A DNA stretch of 64,000 nt from Amia ocellicauda (lineage: Eukaryota > Chordata > Actinopteri > Amiiformes > Amiidae). Positions within the stretch are counted from its first letter, which is position 1. The number at the start of each line of letters is the position of its first letter. The stretch is taken from assembly GCF_036373705.1 (NCBI RefSeq), contig NC_089866.1, forward strand, positions 19,747,501 to 19,811,500, in the 5' to 3' direction. The notes beneath the pieces are model-generated. The model searched no databases and had not been told where the DNA came from. It worked only from the letters and a program-made list of their open reading frames with translations. This document shows positions 15,634 to 46,491 of this stretch, piece by piece. The translations under genes were made by a program, and so were the position numbers.

Positions 15634-17428
15634 AATACAGCCAGCACGGAAATGTACTGTGATATTTTAACAATAAAGTATTCTTATTAACTGCATTACC
15701 CAAGTAATTGAAATCAAATGAGAAAATAAGAGTATAATACATTCCAAAATGTAGCCATAAGTCAAATTATGTCTGAAATAACTAGTTAGCAAATTGTTAT
15801 TCAAGTCCAAAAATAAACACACTTTAAAATATAATGAAGTCATGCAGTGCTAGTTGAAATCGCTGCAGTAAATTACTCATTCTGTCAGAATTAACTTGTA
15901 CAAGATATTATTTGATTTCCCCAGTGCTGTCCATTGTCAAATTACTGCCCACCATTTTTTTAAGGATTTAGACAAATATTGAAACACTCGAAGTCGCTTT
16001 CGTCACTATTTGTAAACCTTAAAACAATAATACTCAGCAAAGCGGACAGTTATTTTGGTTTGTTCTATTTTTATTGAAGAATAGATTCCAAAAGCAGTCA
16101 TGTCATTCTTTTTTTTTTTCCTCCTACATGAATTGTCAAGTAAAAACACATCTGATCAAAGCTAATTTCACATTAGTGCTATCAACTAAACATTAGTTAG
16201 TCAATGATGTTTCTGTTTTTCATCAAAAAGTCAAAATGTGTATAAAGGAGTTCAATACTTGTGTCATATTCAATATAAATACTATCAAAGCAGTGAGCTC
16301 AGTACTTGACATATATAGACAAAGCAGCTAAACATAATTGCTCAACAACAAAACAAACATAATAATAATAAAGATTTTACTCTAAAAATATAGATAGGCT
16401 TGTTTCCATTCAAATTACAAAACAATATATTTATACATTTACCAACCAGTCTTCGGCAACTTAAAATATATCGATGTACATTCCTTTTTCCATGACTGCA
16501 ATTCTGTAAATCGAAAACCTCAGTGCAAGGAATCACGGCTGTACCGAGGCTGGGATGTTTTGCAGGGTGTTTTATCTCCTTGTTTGCTCTGCTCTCCTTT
16601 GTAATTGACTTCTAGTATGTTGGCTCCCTTTACAAATTGAAACCTAAGTGAGAAAAGATGGCTGATTTGGGGGAGACAGAGAGCAACCTGCGTAGGACAT
16701 CAGTGCATTCATCTTTCCATTTTTTTGATCCACAGCCCTAGTGACGGCAATACCCTTGACGGTGTGTGCCGAGCTGACAGCAGTGCTTGAGGCCAGCTCT
16801 GTTCTCCTGCTCAGGAATGCATCGTTCCCACCACTGTGATTGTACGAATCACTTCATCCCCAGTTTCCTCTGAATGGGTTTCCTCCTTTCCCCTGTGGAG
16901 AATGAGGTGTTCTGTGTCTATGAGACTGAATCAATGCTAATTCCCATACTGGCATTAACTAGCTTTCGGCAGAATAAAGACATTATGTTCTGTTAGTAAG
17001 AACTGTGCCGTTAATCTGTAATAAAGTGCAAATGTATTCCACAAAGTAAAGCACTACTCTCACATCGTTTTGTTTTTCCGCTTACCCTGACGTGATTTTG
17101 TTCTGACAGGAGAGACAATAAAAAAAATGTCAATCATCTCCATATAGATTTTAATAAAGCTATTTAAAATTGGGCACTTGAGGCACTCGAGGTATAGAGG
17201 AGAGATACTTCATTTCAATTTCATAGCGAGACAAATAGGTCAGGTCAGAAAGAGCTCATTAGTCAAACGCCTTTTGAATTAAACTGAAAAGGTTATGTGG
17301 TTCTCCATGCGCTCTGACCCCTCACTGGGAGTCAAATATTACTTTAAGAGAACCATCAATAAGACTGAAGGCATTCGTGGTGGAGAGGAGAACTTTCTGT
17401 CCGTGTAAAACACATTTCAACATCGTTG

Positions 17429-17492
17429 AAATTCCTACAGATATTTTAATTTTGAGCAGCATAGCGCTAAATTAAAATATCTGTAGGAATTT
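17429..17492. repeat. Perfect 24-bp inverted repeat with 16-nt loop
   Basis: The arms 17429-17452 and 17469-17492 are exact complements (core TTCCTACAGATATTTTAATTT, shown here only in part as CCTACAGATATTTT). The loop holds the palindrome AGCGCT. It could be the collapsed ends of a small MITE or a transcribed hairpin. It lacks the mismatches and bulges usual in a pre-miRNA. Confidence 0.7.
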
Positions 17493-18371
17493 TCATTAGC
17501 TTTTCTCATACCCAAACTAACCCAACGTGACATTCTGTACATGATACAATATATAGAAGTTTTGACCTTTTCCTCTCATTAACTGTATTTCATTAACTCT
17601 CAATGTATAACAACTTTAAGATGCACTAAACAGCTTGTTATCAACACATGATCCCTAATCGTCTACATTAACGGTTTAAGACCTTCATTTATTGTTTTGA
17701 ATTATTCTAAAATGAGATCTATTCCATGGTTTATAAAATCAAAACTGTGTAAAGCAAAAACATCCATGACATATTTAACATAATCGGCTGTAAATAAATA
17801 CTTTGAAAAAATGGTACAGTAGCACAAAAAGAAATGTATCCTAACTTTAGTGTCAGTAGAGCATCCACAGGAAACTAATGCACATGACTTAACTGAGCAA
17901 GTATCAGTGCAATTGCTGGCCACAAAAGATGGATTCCCTCAAAAGAGCAATGCAGTGGTTTCTGTTCCAGAATCTGAACAGGACTGAGATCTGCTGACCG
18001 GGAAGATACTTCAGTTCTGCCATGTTCTTGGGACAGATCACGCACACTACTGACGGAAGCCTCCAGTGTTAGAGGATAGAAGTTCAGAGGAATACATGAT
18101 ACATTAATGTGATCACGTGATCCACAATGCCCACTCTTCTTTGGCCCATGTGTATGTGCACATACGGTGAGGGAAAAAAGTATTTGATCCCCTGCTGATT
18201 TTGTACGTTTGCCCACTGACAAAGAAATTATCAGTCTATAATTTTAATGGTAGGTGTATTTTAACAGTGACATACAGAATAACAACAAAAAAATCCAGAA
18301 AAACGCATTTCAAAAAAGTTATAAATTGATTTGCATGTTAATGAGGGAAATAAGTATTTGACCCCTTCGAC

Positions 18372-19384
18372 TTAGTACTTGGTGGCAAAACCCTTGTTGG
18401 CAATCACAGAGGTCAGACGTTTCTTGTAGTTGGCCACCAGGTTTGCACACATCTCAGGAGGGATTTTGTCCCACTCCTCTTTGCAGATCCTCTCCAAGTC
18501 ATTAAGGTTTCGAGGCTGACGTTTGGCAACTCGAACCTTCAGCTCCCTCCACAGATTTTCTATGGGATTAAGGTCTGGAGACTGGCTAGGCCACTCCAGG
18601 ACCTTAATGTGCTTCTTCTTGAGCCACTCCTTTGTTGCCTTGGCTGTGTGTTTTGGGTCATTGTCATGCTGGAATACCCATCCACGACCCATTTTCAATG
18701 CCCTGGCTGAGGGAAGGAGGTTCTCACCCAAGATTTGACGGTACATGGCCCCGTCCATCGTCCCTTTGATGCGGTGCAGTTGTCCTGTCCCCTTAGCAGA
18801 AAAACACCCAAAAGCATAATGTTTCCACCTCCATGTTTGATGGTGGGGATGGTGTTCTTGGGGTCATTCCTCCTCCTCCAAACACGGTGAGTTAAGTTGA
18901 TGCCAAAGAGCTCGATTTTGGTCTCATCTGACCACAACACTTTCACCCAGTTCTCCTCTGAATCATTCAGATGTTCATTGGCAAACTTCAGACGGGCCTG
19001 TACATGTGCTTTCTTGAGCAGGGGGACCTTGCGGGCACTGCAGGATTTCAGTCCTTCACGGCGTAGTGTGTTACCAATTGTTTTCTTGGTGACTATGGTC
19101 CCAGTTGCCTTGAGATCATTAACAAGATCCTCCCGTGTAGTTCTGGGCTGATTCCTCACCGTTCTCATGATCATTGAAACTCCACGAGGTGAGATCTTGC
19201 ATGGAGCCCCAGACCGAGGGAGACTGACAGTGATTTTGTGTTTCTTCCATTTGCGAATAATCGCACCAACTGTTGTCACCTTCTCACCAAGCTGCTTGGC
19301 GATGGTCTTGTAGCCCATTCCAGCCTTGTGTAGGTCTACAATCTTGTCCCTGACATCCTTGGACAGCTCTTTGGTCTTGGCCAT
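18372..19384 (-). pseudogene. Tc1-like transposase, frameshifted
   Basis: The natural start MAKTKELS is at 19384. The N-terminal part carries the helix-turn-helix ([20 protein letters not shown]) and a second one with TVRNQPRTT, which bind the terminal repeats. The catalytic part has [17 protein letters not shown] and PDLNPIEN (DD34E), and the frame ends after ATKY. Near 18810, where a G run follows the residues GGGNIML, one base is missing relative to copy 1, which shifts the frame just ahead of [10 protein letters not shown]. Nine bases (Ala-Ala-Tyr) are also absent after RRRN. Otherwise it is largely open, so it is a fairly young insertion. Confidence 0.93.
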
Positions 19385-19426
19385 GGTGGAGAGTTTGGAA
19401 TCTGATTGATTGATTGCTTCTGTGGA

Positions 19427-19523
19427 CAGGTGTCTTTTATACAGGTAACGAGCTGAGATTAGGAGCACTCCCTTTAAGAGAGTGCTCCTAATCTCAGCTC
19501 GTTACCTGTATAAAAGACACCTG
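19427..19523. repeat. Long palindrome with TATA boxes in Tc1 copy 2
   Basis: A near-perfect inverted repeat with arms of about 45 bp, from CAGGTGTCTTTTATACAGG to its complement CCTGTATAAAAGACACCTG. Each arm carries TATAAAAGA pointing away from the centre, so the palindrome looks like a two-way promoter. The minus-strand TATA sits about 50 bp ahead of the transposase ATG at 19384. The same structure is in copy 3. Confidence 0.9.
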
Positions 19524-19751
19524 GGAGCCAGAAATCTTGCTGATTGATAGGGGATCAAATACTTATTTCCCTCATTAACATGCAAATCAATGTATAACTT
19601 TTTTGAAATGCATGTTTCTGGATTTTGTTGTTGTTATTCTGTCTCTCACTGTTAAAATACACCTACCATTAAAATTATAGACTGATCATTTCTTTGTCAG
19701 TGGGCAAACGTACAAAATCAGCAGGGGATCAAATACTTTTTTCCCTCACTG

Positions 19752-20077
19752 TATACAGAAATATACTCAAATACATCTCTATAGCCTGGAGGTGTTTGGA
19801 GTCCTTGTCAGACCCACATTATTCTGAATTAGTCAAAACCTCAAGTTCAGACAGCCCACACCAGCTGGAACGTCAGCTTGCTTTTTGTTTTTGCAATCCC
19901 TAGTTTCTTCCAGAGAGTCCACATAGCTAGCCATAACAGTGAATAAAACTGAAGAGATGTCCAATCCAGTGCCAGGGTGAAATGAATGGGTTTAAAAGGG
20001 TTAAATAACAAGTCATTCTGATAACAAAGCCAAGAAAAATGCAATAATAATAATACTATATATAAATATATAGAGTG

Positions 20078-20147
<70 letters not shown>

Positions 20148-20224
20148 TTAATAAGTGTGTACTTCAATATAATGTACAGTATATCATCTTCATGGGTCGG
20201 CCAAAGATAGATGTTTGCTCGTGG
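19752..20224 (-). other. SLC6 3' UTR candidate or spacer
   Basis: This lies between the SLC6 stop codon and Tc1 copy 2. It contains a long TA run. I find no AATAAA or ATTAAA on the minus strand here, so the transcript probably ends further left, in or beyond the transposon, or uses a variant signal. Confidence 0.4.
20078..20146. repeat. (TA)n microsatellite
   Basis: About 33 TA units, 79 bp past the SLC6 stop codon. Confidence 0.95.
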
Positions 20225-41754
<21,530 letters not shown>

Positions 41755-42300
41755 GCTTTTCCAAATACGATGCAGACTACTTTGAAATACGATGAAATAA
41801 CCACACTACAATACAAACCTTACCGATCTCACAAACAACAAAACATACATATACATATAGACAGACTGATGTTTCGAAAAGATTACACAACGAATATCCG
41901 ATGCAGCTCATTCGCGATCGCTATAAAAGCGCGACATTGTCACCTGCAAGGAAACGTCAAGCTATACAAATTAATCGAATGATTACCCGGCTTCAATGTG
42001 CGCTACAAAACAGTCTCCGCAACTGGGTTTCAAAAATCACATGAGGCACTACATGAGGCACTACACAAGGTGGAAGTTGGACCTGCTAATTATATAGCCT
42101 GCATGACATGTCCCTGCTTATATATCGGTGAGTTGCACAAGGTGGAAGTCATCACAGCCTCCCATCATAGAGCCATTGCTTCCTGGCTGTAATACATCCC
42201 ACTGCCTTTAGTCTGCAGGCAGCGTGCTGTCAGTGCAGCCGCTACCCGACGTCACATCCCCGCACAGCTGGCGCACTGGCTGGGGTGCTGAACTTTGCTG
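41755..42300 (-). promoter_or_regulatory. SLC6 gene upstream region
   Basis: On the minus strand, TATATAAG near 42119-42126 and TATATAAT near 42091-42099 could be TATA boxes about 340-370 bases ahead of the ATG. A CRE half site (CGTCA) lies near 42250. GC content rises here. The transcription start is not visible, so this is a candidate only. Confidence 0.35.
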
Positions 42301-44468
42301 TGTCATTCAGGGCAGGCAGACGGGTATCACCTACTACAAGACACGCAAGACTGGCGCTACTGTTCCTTCTACTAGTGTCTAGTGCCAGTGAAGCAGAATT
42401 GCGCATTCAGTTCGTTCATAGGCGCTTCCCCTATTATAACAAGACGCTGGGAAGAAACATCTGGATTTGCAGAACCTGCTTGCACTGCTCTAAATGCTCT
42501 AGAAAACTTGTTCATCTACTACCGCAGCAGATTATGGTTAACCAGCCTGTGTGCGTCTGCCTTTCTTTCTGTGTCTGGAGAGGAGAACAGCGGTTAACAC
42601 TCAAAACATCTGCTTGCCCTGCCTTGATTCTTTCAGGGGACGAGGTCAACGGGGCTGTATTGATAACGAACCTTCCTGTTGTTTCTGAGAGTGGTCCACA
42701 AGGTTACGGGAGTGGTGGGAATGTACCACTGAGGCTGGGACATATCTACACATTAGCTATATTGTTGATTATTCAGTAGCCAATGTTATGGATTAGGTTT
42801 GCATTATAATTTGGATTTAATGTATATTCATTGATTCTTGCTAATTATTCCCATTTATAGACTTTGCTTTGTTCGCTTATTTACCTATTTTTCTCAGGGC
42901 TCAGAACTTGCGCTGAGTTTGGGGATTGTCCATAGCTCTGACACCTGTTTCTCCATATTATTTTATTACCATTATATAATAGATCTTATTGTTTCACCTT
43001 CAATGTAGACATCTGCACCACAAAACTGACTATGGTAAGCTCTCGTAAGGGTTATCTGAGCAAAATCTATTATTAATTGAAATAAAATGTCTTTCCACCA
43101 GTTCAGGGACTACATTTTCTGCTCTCTTTTTAAAGGGGAGATATTTAGATGCATGGTGTATTCTTTCCACTCTGTAATACAATATGGACTTCTAAAGTAA
43201 AGTTCGGGAGGAGGACAATCCCCAGTCTGACATCCCTCTTGCTCCAATCACAATAACCAGTTTCCTTCCTCAGCACCAGTCATTTGCTTCACATGGCGCA
43301 GTAATCCCTCTGGCGTGAAAACAAATCCAGAACAACATTTCTCCGCTTCCCCAGTCTCCGCTATGCAGCACAGGCCGGCTCCATGCACCATGTGGGGGGT
43401 GGTGGGGGTGTTGAATGGCCTTGTCCTCATGACCAGGTCATCGCTCCCTCTGCCAACTTGGTTAAAGCCAAACACACTCCATTACTCCAATCACTACTGT
43501 CATCCATTGACTTCTGTAGGTCTGAACTACTGAACTTTTCTTGAATTCATGACCTGACATGTTTTAAAGCTGTACAAGGGAGGATGGAAACATCATGGTA
43601 CAAACTGGTCAAATCAAGGTACAAATGTGGTAAAAACATTCCAGAAAGCAGAGACCCAGAGCTTACAATTACCGCATGGCATGTCTCTGCCTCTATATCT
43701 CTTTCATGTCTCCCTTTTTCTATACCCTAATCATGTATATCAGATCACTGCTATATCCATCGAAGGACACCGCCTGACACGATACTGTGTTAATAGGCTA
43801 GCTCAATAAACTACCCAACACAACTTTGGGTTTTTTTCCACAGTAGACCACTTTACAATGGACTGTTTTTACCGCAGCTCATTCCATTTTGCTGTGTTGT
43901 TACCACAGTAAACTACAGTGCACTGTGCTCTGATCTGAACGTAAGGAGAAGCAGAAGAAGTGGCAGAAGAAAAAGAAGTGGCAGCAGAAGAAGAAGTCGA
44001 AGAAGAAATGTTACACAAGAACAAGCTCGCAAGTTCTCACACTGTACACTCCTTGGGTTCGTGTACCAGGAATGTTCTAGACTGGTAGGAGCAAACGCGA
44101 CCTCTAGTGGTCCAGACAGACTATTCAAATGTCAACTATTAATTTGTACACTATTTCAATTGACAAATATAACACGTCGATATCAAAAATACGTTTACTA
44201 TCTGCTTTGAGCAAGATGTTAACATGAAATCAAGATCCATATGGGCCTACGCAACACGTTTGTTTGACTTATTTTTGAATAAATATATATTATAAACCGT
44301 TTAATTAATACACATTGTCTTTTTTTTTTTTTTTTTTTGGTGAAAGACCATAAATCACACTATATCTGGAAAGTGTGAGATGGTAAGACTCAAAAATTGA
44401 AATAATATAGAGCATAAAACTGCCATATTGATTTAAAAGTCCAGTCAAGAATCCACATAAACGTTAGT
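42301..44468. other. Spacer between SLC6 gene and tRNA gene
   Basis: No gene recognised. It contains a purine-rich GAAGAA-type stretch (43943-44008) and a T tract (44321-44338). An open frame at 42285-42779 (plus) looks spurious. Confidence 0.5.
43943..44008. repeat. Purine-rich AGAAGA trinucleotide stretch
   Basis: Degenerate AGA/AGG triplets with GTGGCAG breaks on the plus strand. Confidence 0.75.
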
Positions 44469-44576
44469 GTCAGGATGGCCGAGTGGTCTAAGGCGCCAGA
44501 CTCAAGGTTTCGAATCCTTCCCGCAGGGAATTCTGGTCTCCGAATGGAGGCGTGGGTTCGAATCCCACTTCTGACA
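44469..44576 (+). tRNA. tRNA-Leu (CAA) with 24-nt intron
   Basis: The acceptor arms GTCAGGA and TTCTGAC pair with one G-U wobble, followed by discriminator A. The A box (TGGCCGAGTGG) and B box (GGTTCGAATCC, 44555-44565) are intact. The anticodon CAA is at 44503-44505 in loop CTCAAG, and the stem CCAGA/TCTGG closes over a 24-nt intron (44507-44530) in the standard place, one base after the anticodon. The long variable arm (GTCTCC...GGAGGC) fits the leucine class. The start of the intron contains TTCGAATCC, which resembles a second B box. It decodes UUG. Confidence 0.97.
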
Positions 44577-44581
44577 TCACC

Positions 44582-44585
44582 TTTT
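44582..44585 (+). terminator. RNA polymerase III terminator
   Basis: TTTT six bases after the tRNA discriminator base. Confidence 0.75.
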
Positions 44586-45149
44586 GATGAGACGTGAACT
44601 GAAACAAATAAACGCAGGAAGGTGACATTTATTTGATATCATACCGTGTCATAAGGAGTGAGCACGACTGAAAAACGGACGTATTTCAGTATTTCCCCCC
44701 TTTATGCACGACTATAGATTCTACCTATTGCACCATGTTAGTGTGAGCTTAGCGACTACATCAGTTAATGAGCAGAAAATACACGAGGGGGTGCTGCTCT
44801 TGCGTATGTTGCGTTGCAAATGGTTGTGTAATCCGATATAGAAACACTGTTATTAGCTTTATAAAAACATCGACGTTACTGTCATTGTGATATTCTTTTT
44901 TTGCAGCTACACGATTAAGTGATCATGTTTCTAAACCTAAGCGTTCCGTTTCAGAATCCAACATGGTCCCAATGTGATATTACTGCACGCACATTTTGAC
45001 AGAATCGACCACCTTTCCAACACAGCATGTGAACCAGAAAAGAATCACAATATTATGAAAAACATCTGCTTCCACTCCAAGCATTCATAAAATACATAAA
45101 AGTGCATCATTTAGATCTGCTGTTCGCCTCTAACTGTATAGGCCGTAGA
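44586..45149. other. Spacer between tRNA gene and rnf185 promoter
   Basis: Nothing recognised apart from short T runs. Confidence 0.5.
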
Positions 45150-45461
45150 GTCAGCGTCTCACTGGTCGCGTTCTTGTTTCACACAGTTGTGCGCGGGTCT
45201 GCGCCGCTTCTCCAATGGGATCGCCGGGATTCAGCAGATCTGCGCAGAAATGCAGATGTGTGCGCGACAAGAAGGCGACCCGTGATTGGCTGAGCCGATT
45301 TGTTGCTGAGCTCAGTTTCCGGCTTTTCAGAGCGCGTCTGCATCCGGGTGCTGTTGCAATCGCGGAGACGTTCAGCTGATCTGAGGACTGCGGCCACACA
45401 GCCGGAGACATTGCATTGTGTTAACAAGAAACACACGGGCTCTCTAATGGTACAGACAGCG
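45150..45461 (+). promoter_or_regulatory. rnf185: rnf185 CpG-rich promoter and non-coding exon 1
   Basis: CpG-dense DNA with no TATA box. It has CCAAT at 45212-45216, the reverse ATTGG at 45285-45289, and an ETS-type TTCCGG at 45317-45322, a typical set for a housekeeping promoter. The first exon has no start codon in frame and ends at 45461 before the donor GTAAGG. The human gene also begins translation in exon 2. The transcription start is not fixed; somewhere after the ETS site is likely. Confidence 0.7.
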
Positions 45462-45991
45462 GTAAGGTGTTAACACGGGTTTGCTTTACGCGGTCTTGTT
45501 TTGCTTGTTCGCTCTGGTGGTGTTTTTTGTCACCTGCTTGTATTAGTACAGCGAGCTGCTCTTCAAATTACACAGACAACGCTACTGTTTGGAAATGCCT
45601 GCACTGTGGTACACCTGGGCGCTGAACCTTTTTAAAAAGATACCCTTGCTGCAGTATAGACATCCAAAAGCCGAAATAGATGATTTGATCTGTTTAATTT
45701 GTCACTTTACTGTGAGCGTACATTTGGAAGTTATTCACTTAAGACTTGAGTTACACACCGTGCAACTAGTAGGCCCTCTGGGACCCGGCTCCCCGTGTAG
45801 ACTTGGCCGTATTGCTGTTATTGCCAAAGGTGTCTAGGTATTTCAAATTAGACATGCACGTAAGTGGTTCAGAGAGCATTTGTGCTTTAACTCGGATCAT
45901 TACTGTACGAGTCAGCAATGGGAAAGCCGGGCTTTTTAAGAGCGTAAGCTGGGAAAGAATAACGTCAGGCAGGTAAACATGAACTTAGGCT

Positions 45992-46015
45992 GGTGTGTGA
46001 GTGTGTGTGTGTGTG

Positions 46016-46057
<42 letters not shown>
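45992..46057. repeat. (GT)n microsatellite
   Basis: GT units with GAGT breaks in intron 1 of rnf185. Confidence 0.95.
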
Positions 46058-46058
<1 letters not shown>

Positions 46059-46258
46059 TGTAAACCATTATTGATGTTTTGTGTATGTTGCATTTTTGGA
46101 TATTCTGTAGATGCATGTACTAAAGTAGGGCAATTGAATTGTGTTTTGTCTTTTTAAATATAAAGGACTCTCAATTATAATTCATGTGTTTGATTGTGCA
46201 TGTACAGGTATGTTAATAAAACTAGCCTGATCAGATTATACTTGTTTCTCTACTTTAG

Positions 46259-46491
46259 GACACATCAGCAGAGGGCAAGCTTTTCGATTTGCGGTTTCGC
46301 TGAGTGGTGCTGGACATGGCCAGTGCAGCCCCAACAGCCTCGGCCTCGGCCTCCACAGACAGCGCCAGTGCGGGGGGCACCAGTGGCACAGCCACTGGAG
46401 AGGGCACTAACCAGGACAGCACATTCGAGTGTAACATCTGCCTGGACACAGCCAAGGATGCCGTCATTAGCCTGTGTGGGCATCTCTTCTG
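46259..46491 (+). CDS. rnf185: rnf185 exon 2 (start codon, first half of RING)
   Basis: Acceptor TACTTTAG. The exon begins 57 bases ahead of the ATG at 46316; coding part 176 nt, ending inside the codon for Cys59 (TG). Donor GTATGT. Confidence 0.96.

Larger units (their letters stand above)
13011..18164. other. Non-coding stretch downstream of the SLC6 gene
   Basis: No exon or RNA gene is recognisable. The longest open frame (14408-14848, minus) has no protein-like motifs and no splice context. A short hairpin at 15.6 kb and a perfect 24-bp hairpin at 17.43-17.49 kb are listed separately. Part of the left end of the SLC6 3' UTR could lie here if that transcript reads through the Tc1 copy. 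Confidence 0.45.
18165..19751 (-). mobile_element. Tc1-like transposon copy 2, nearly full length
   Basis: A 1587-bp element flanked by TA at 18163-18164 and 19752-19753. Its terminal inverted repeats are about 200 bp each, and each holds an outer and an inner GAGGGAAA-type repeat (outer GAGGGAAAAAAGTATTTG, inner GAGGGAAATAAGTATTTG). This is the IR/DR layout known from Sleeping Beauty-like elements, where each repeat is a transposase binding site. The outer left end reads CGGTGAGGG in place of CAGTGAGGG. The transposase runs on the minus strand and is frameshifted. The element lies 474 bp past the SLC6 stop codon and in the same direction, so it may sit in or next to that 3' UTR. Confidence 0.95.

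Noticed and set aside
17429..17492. Hairpin considered as a miRNA gene
   Set aside because: A 24-bp stem without bulges is shorter and more perfect than a typical pre-miRNA of about 30 bp; kept only as an inverted repeat.
42285..42779. 164-codon open frame on the plus strand with a signal-peptide-like start
   Set aside because: It lies in the upstream region of the SLC6 gene. After the hydrophobic start the sequence has no known motif, and no promoter or exon structure supports it. A transcript covering it would change this.
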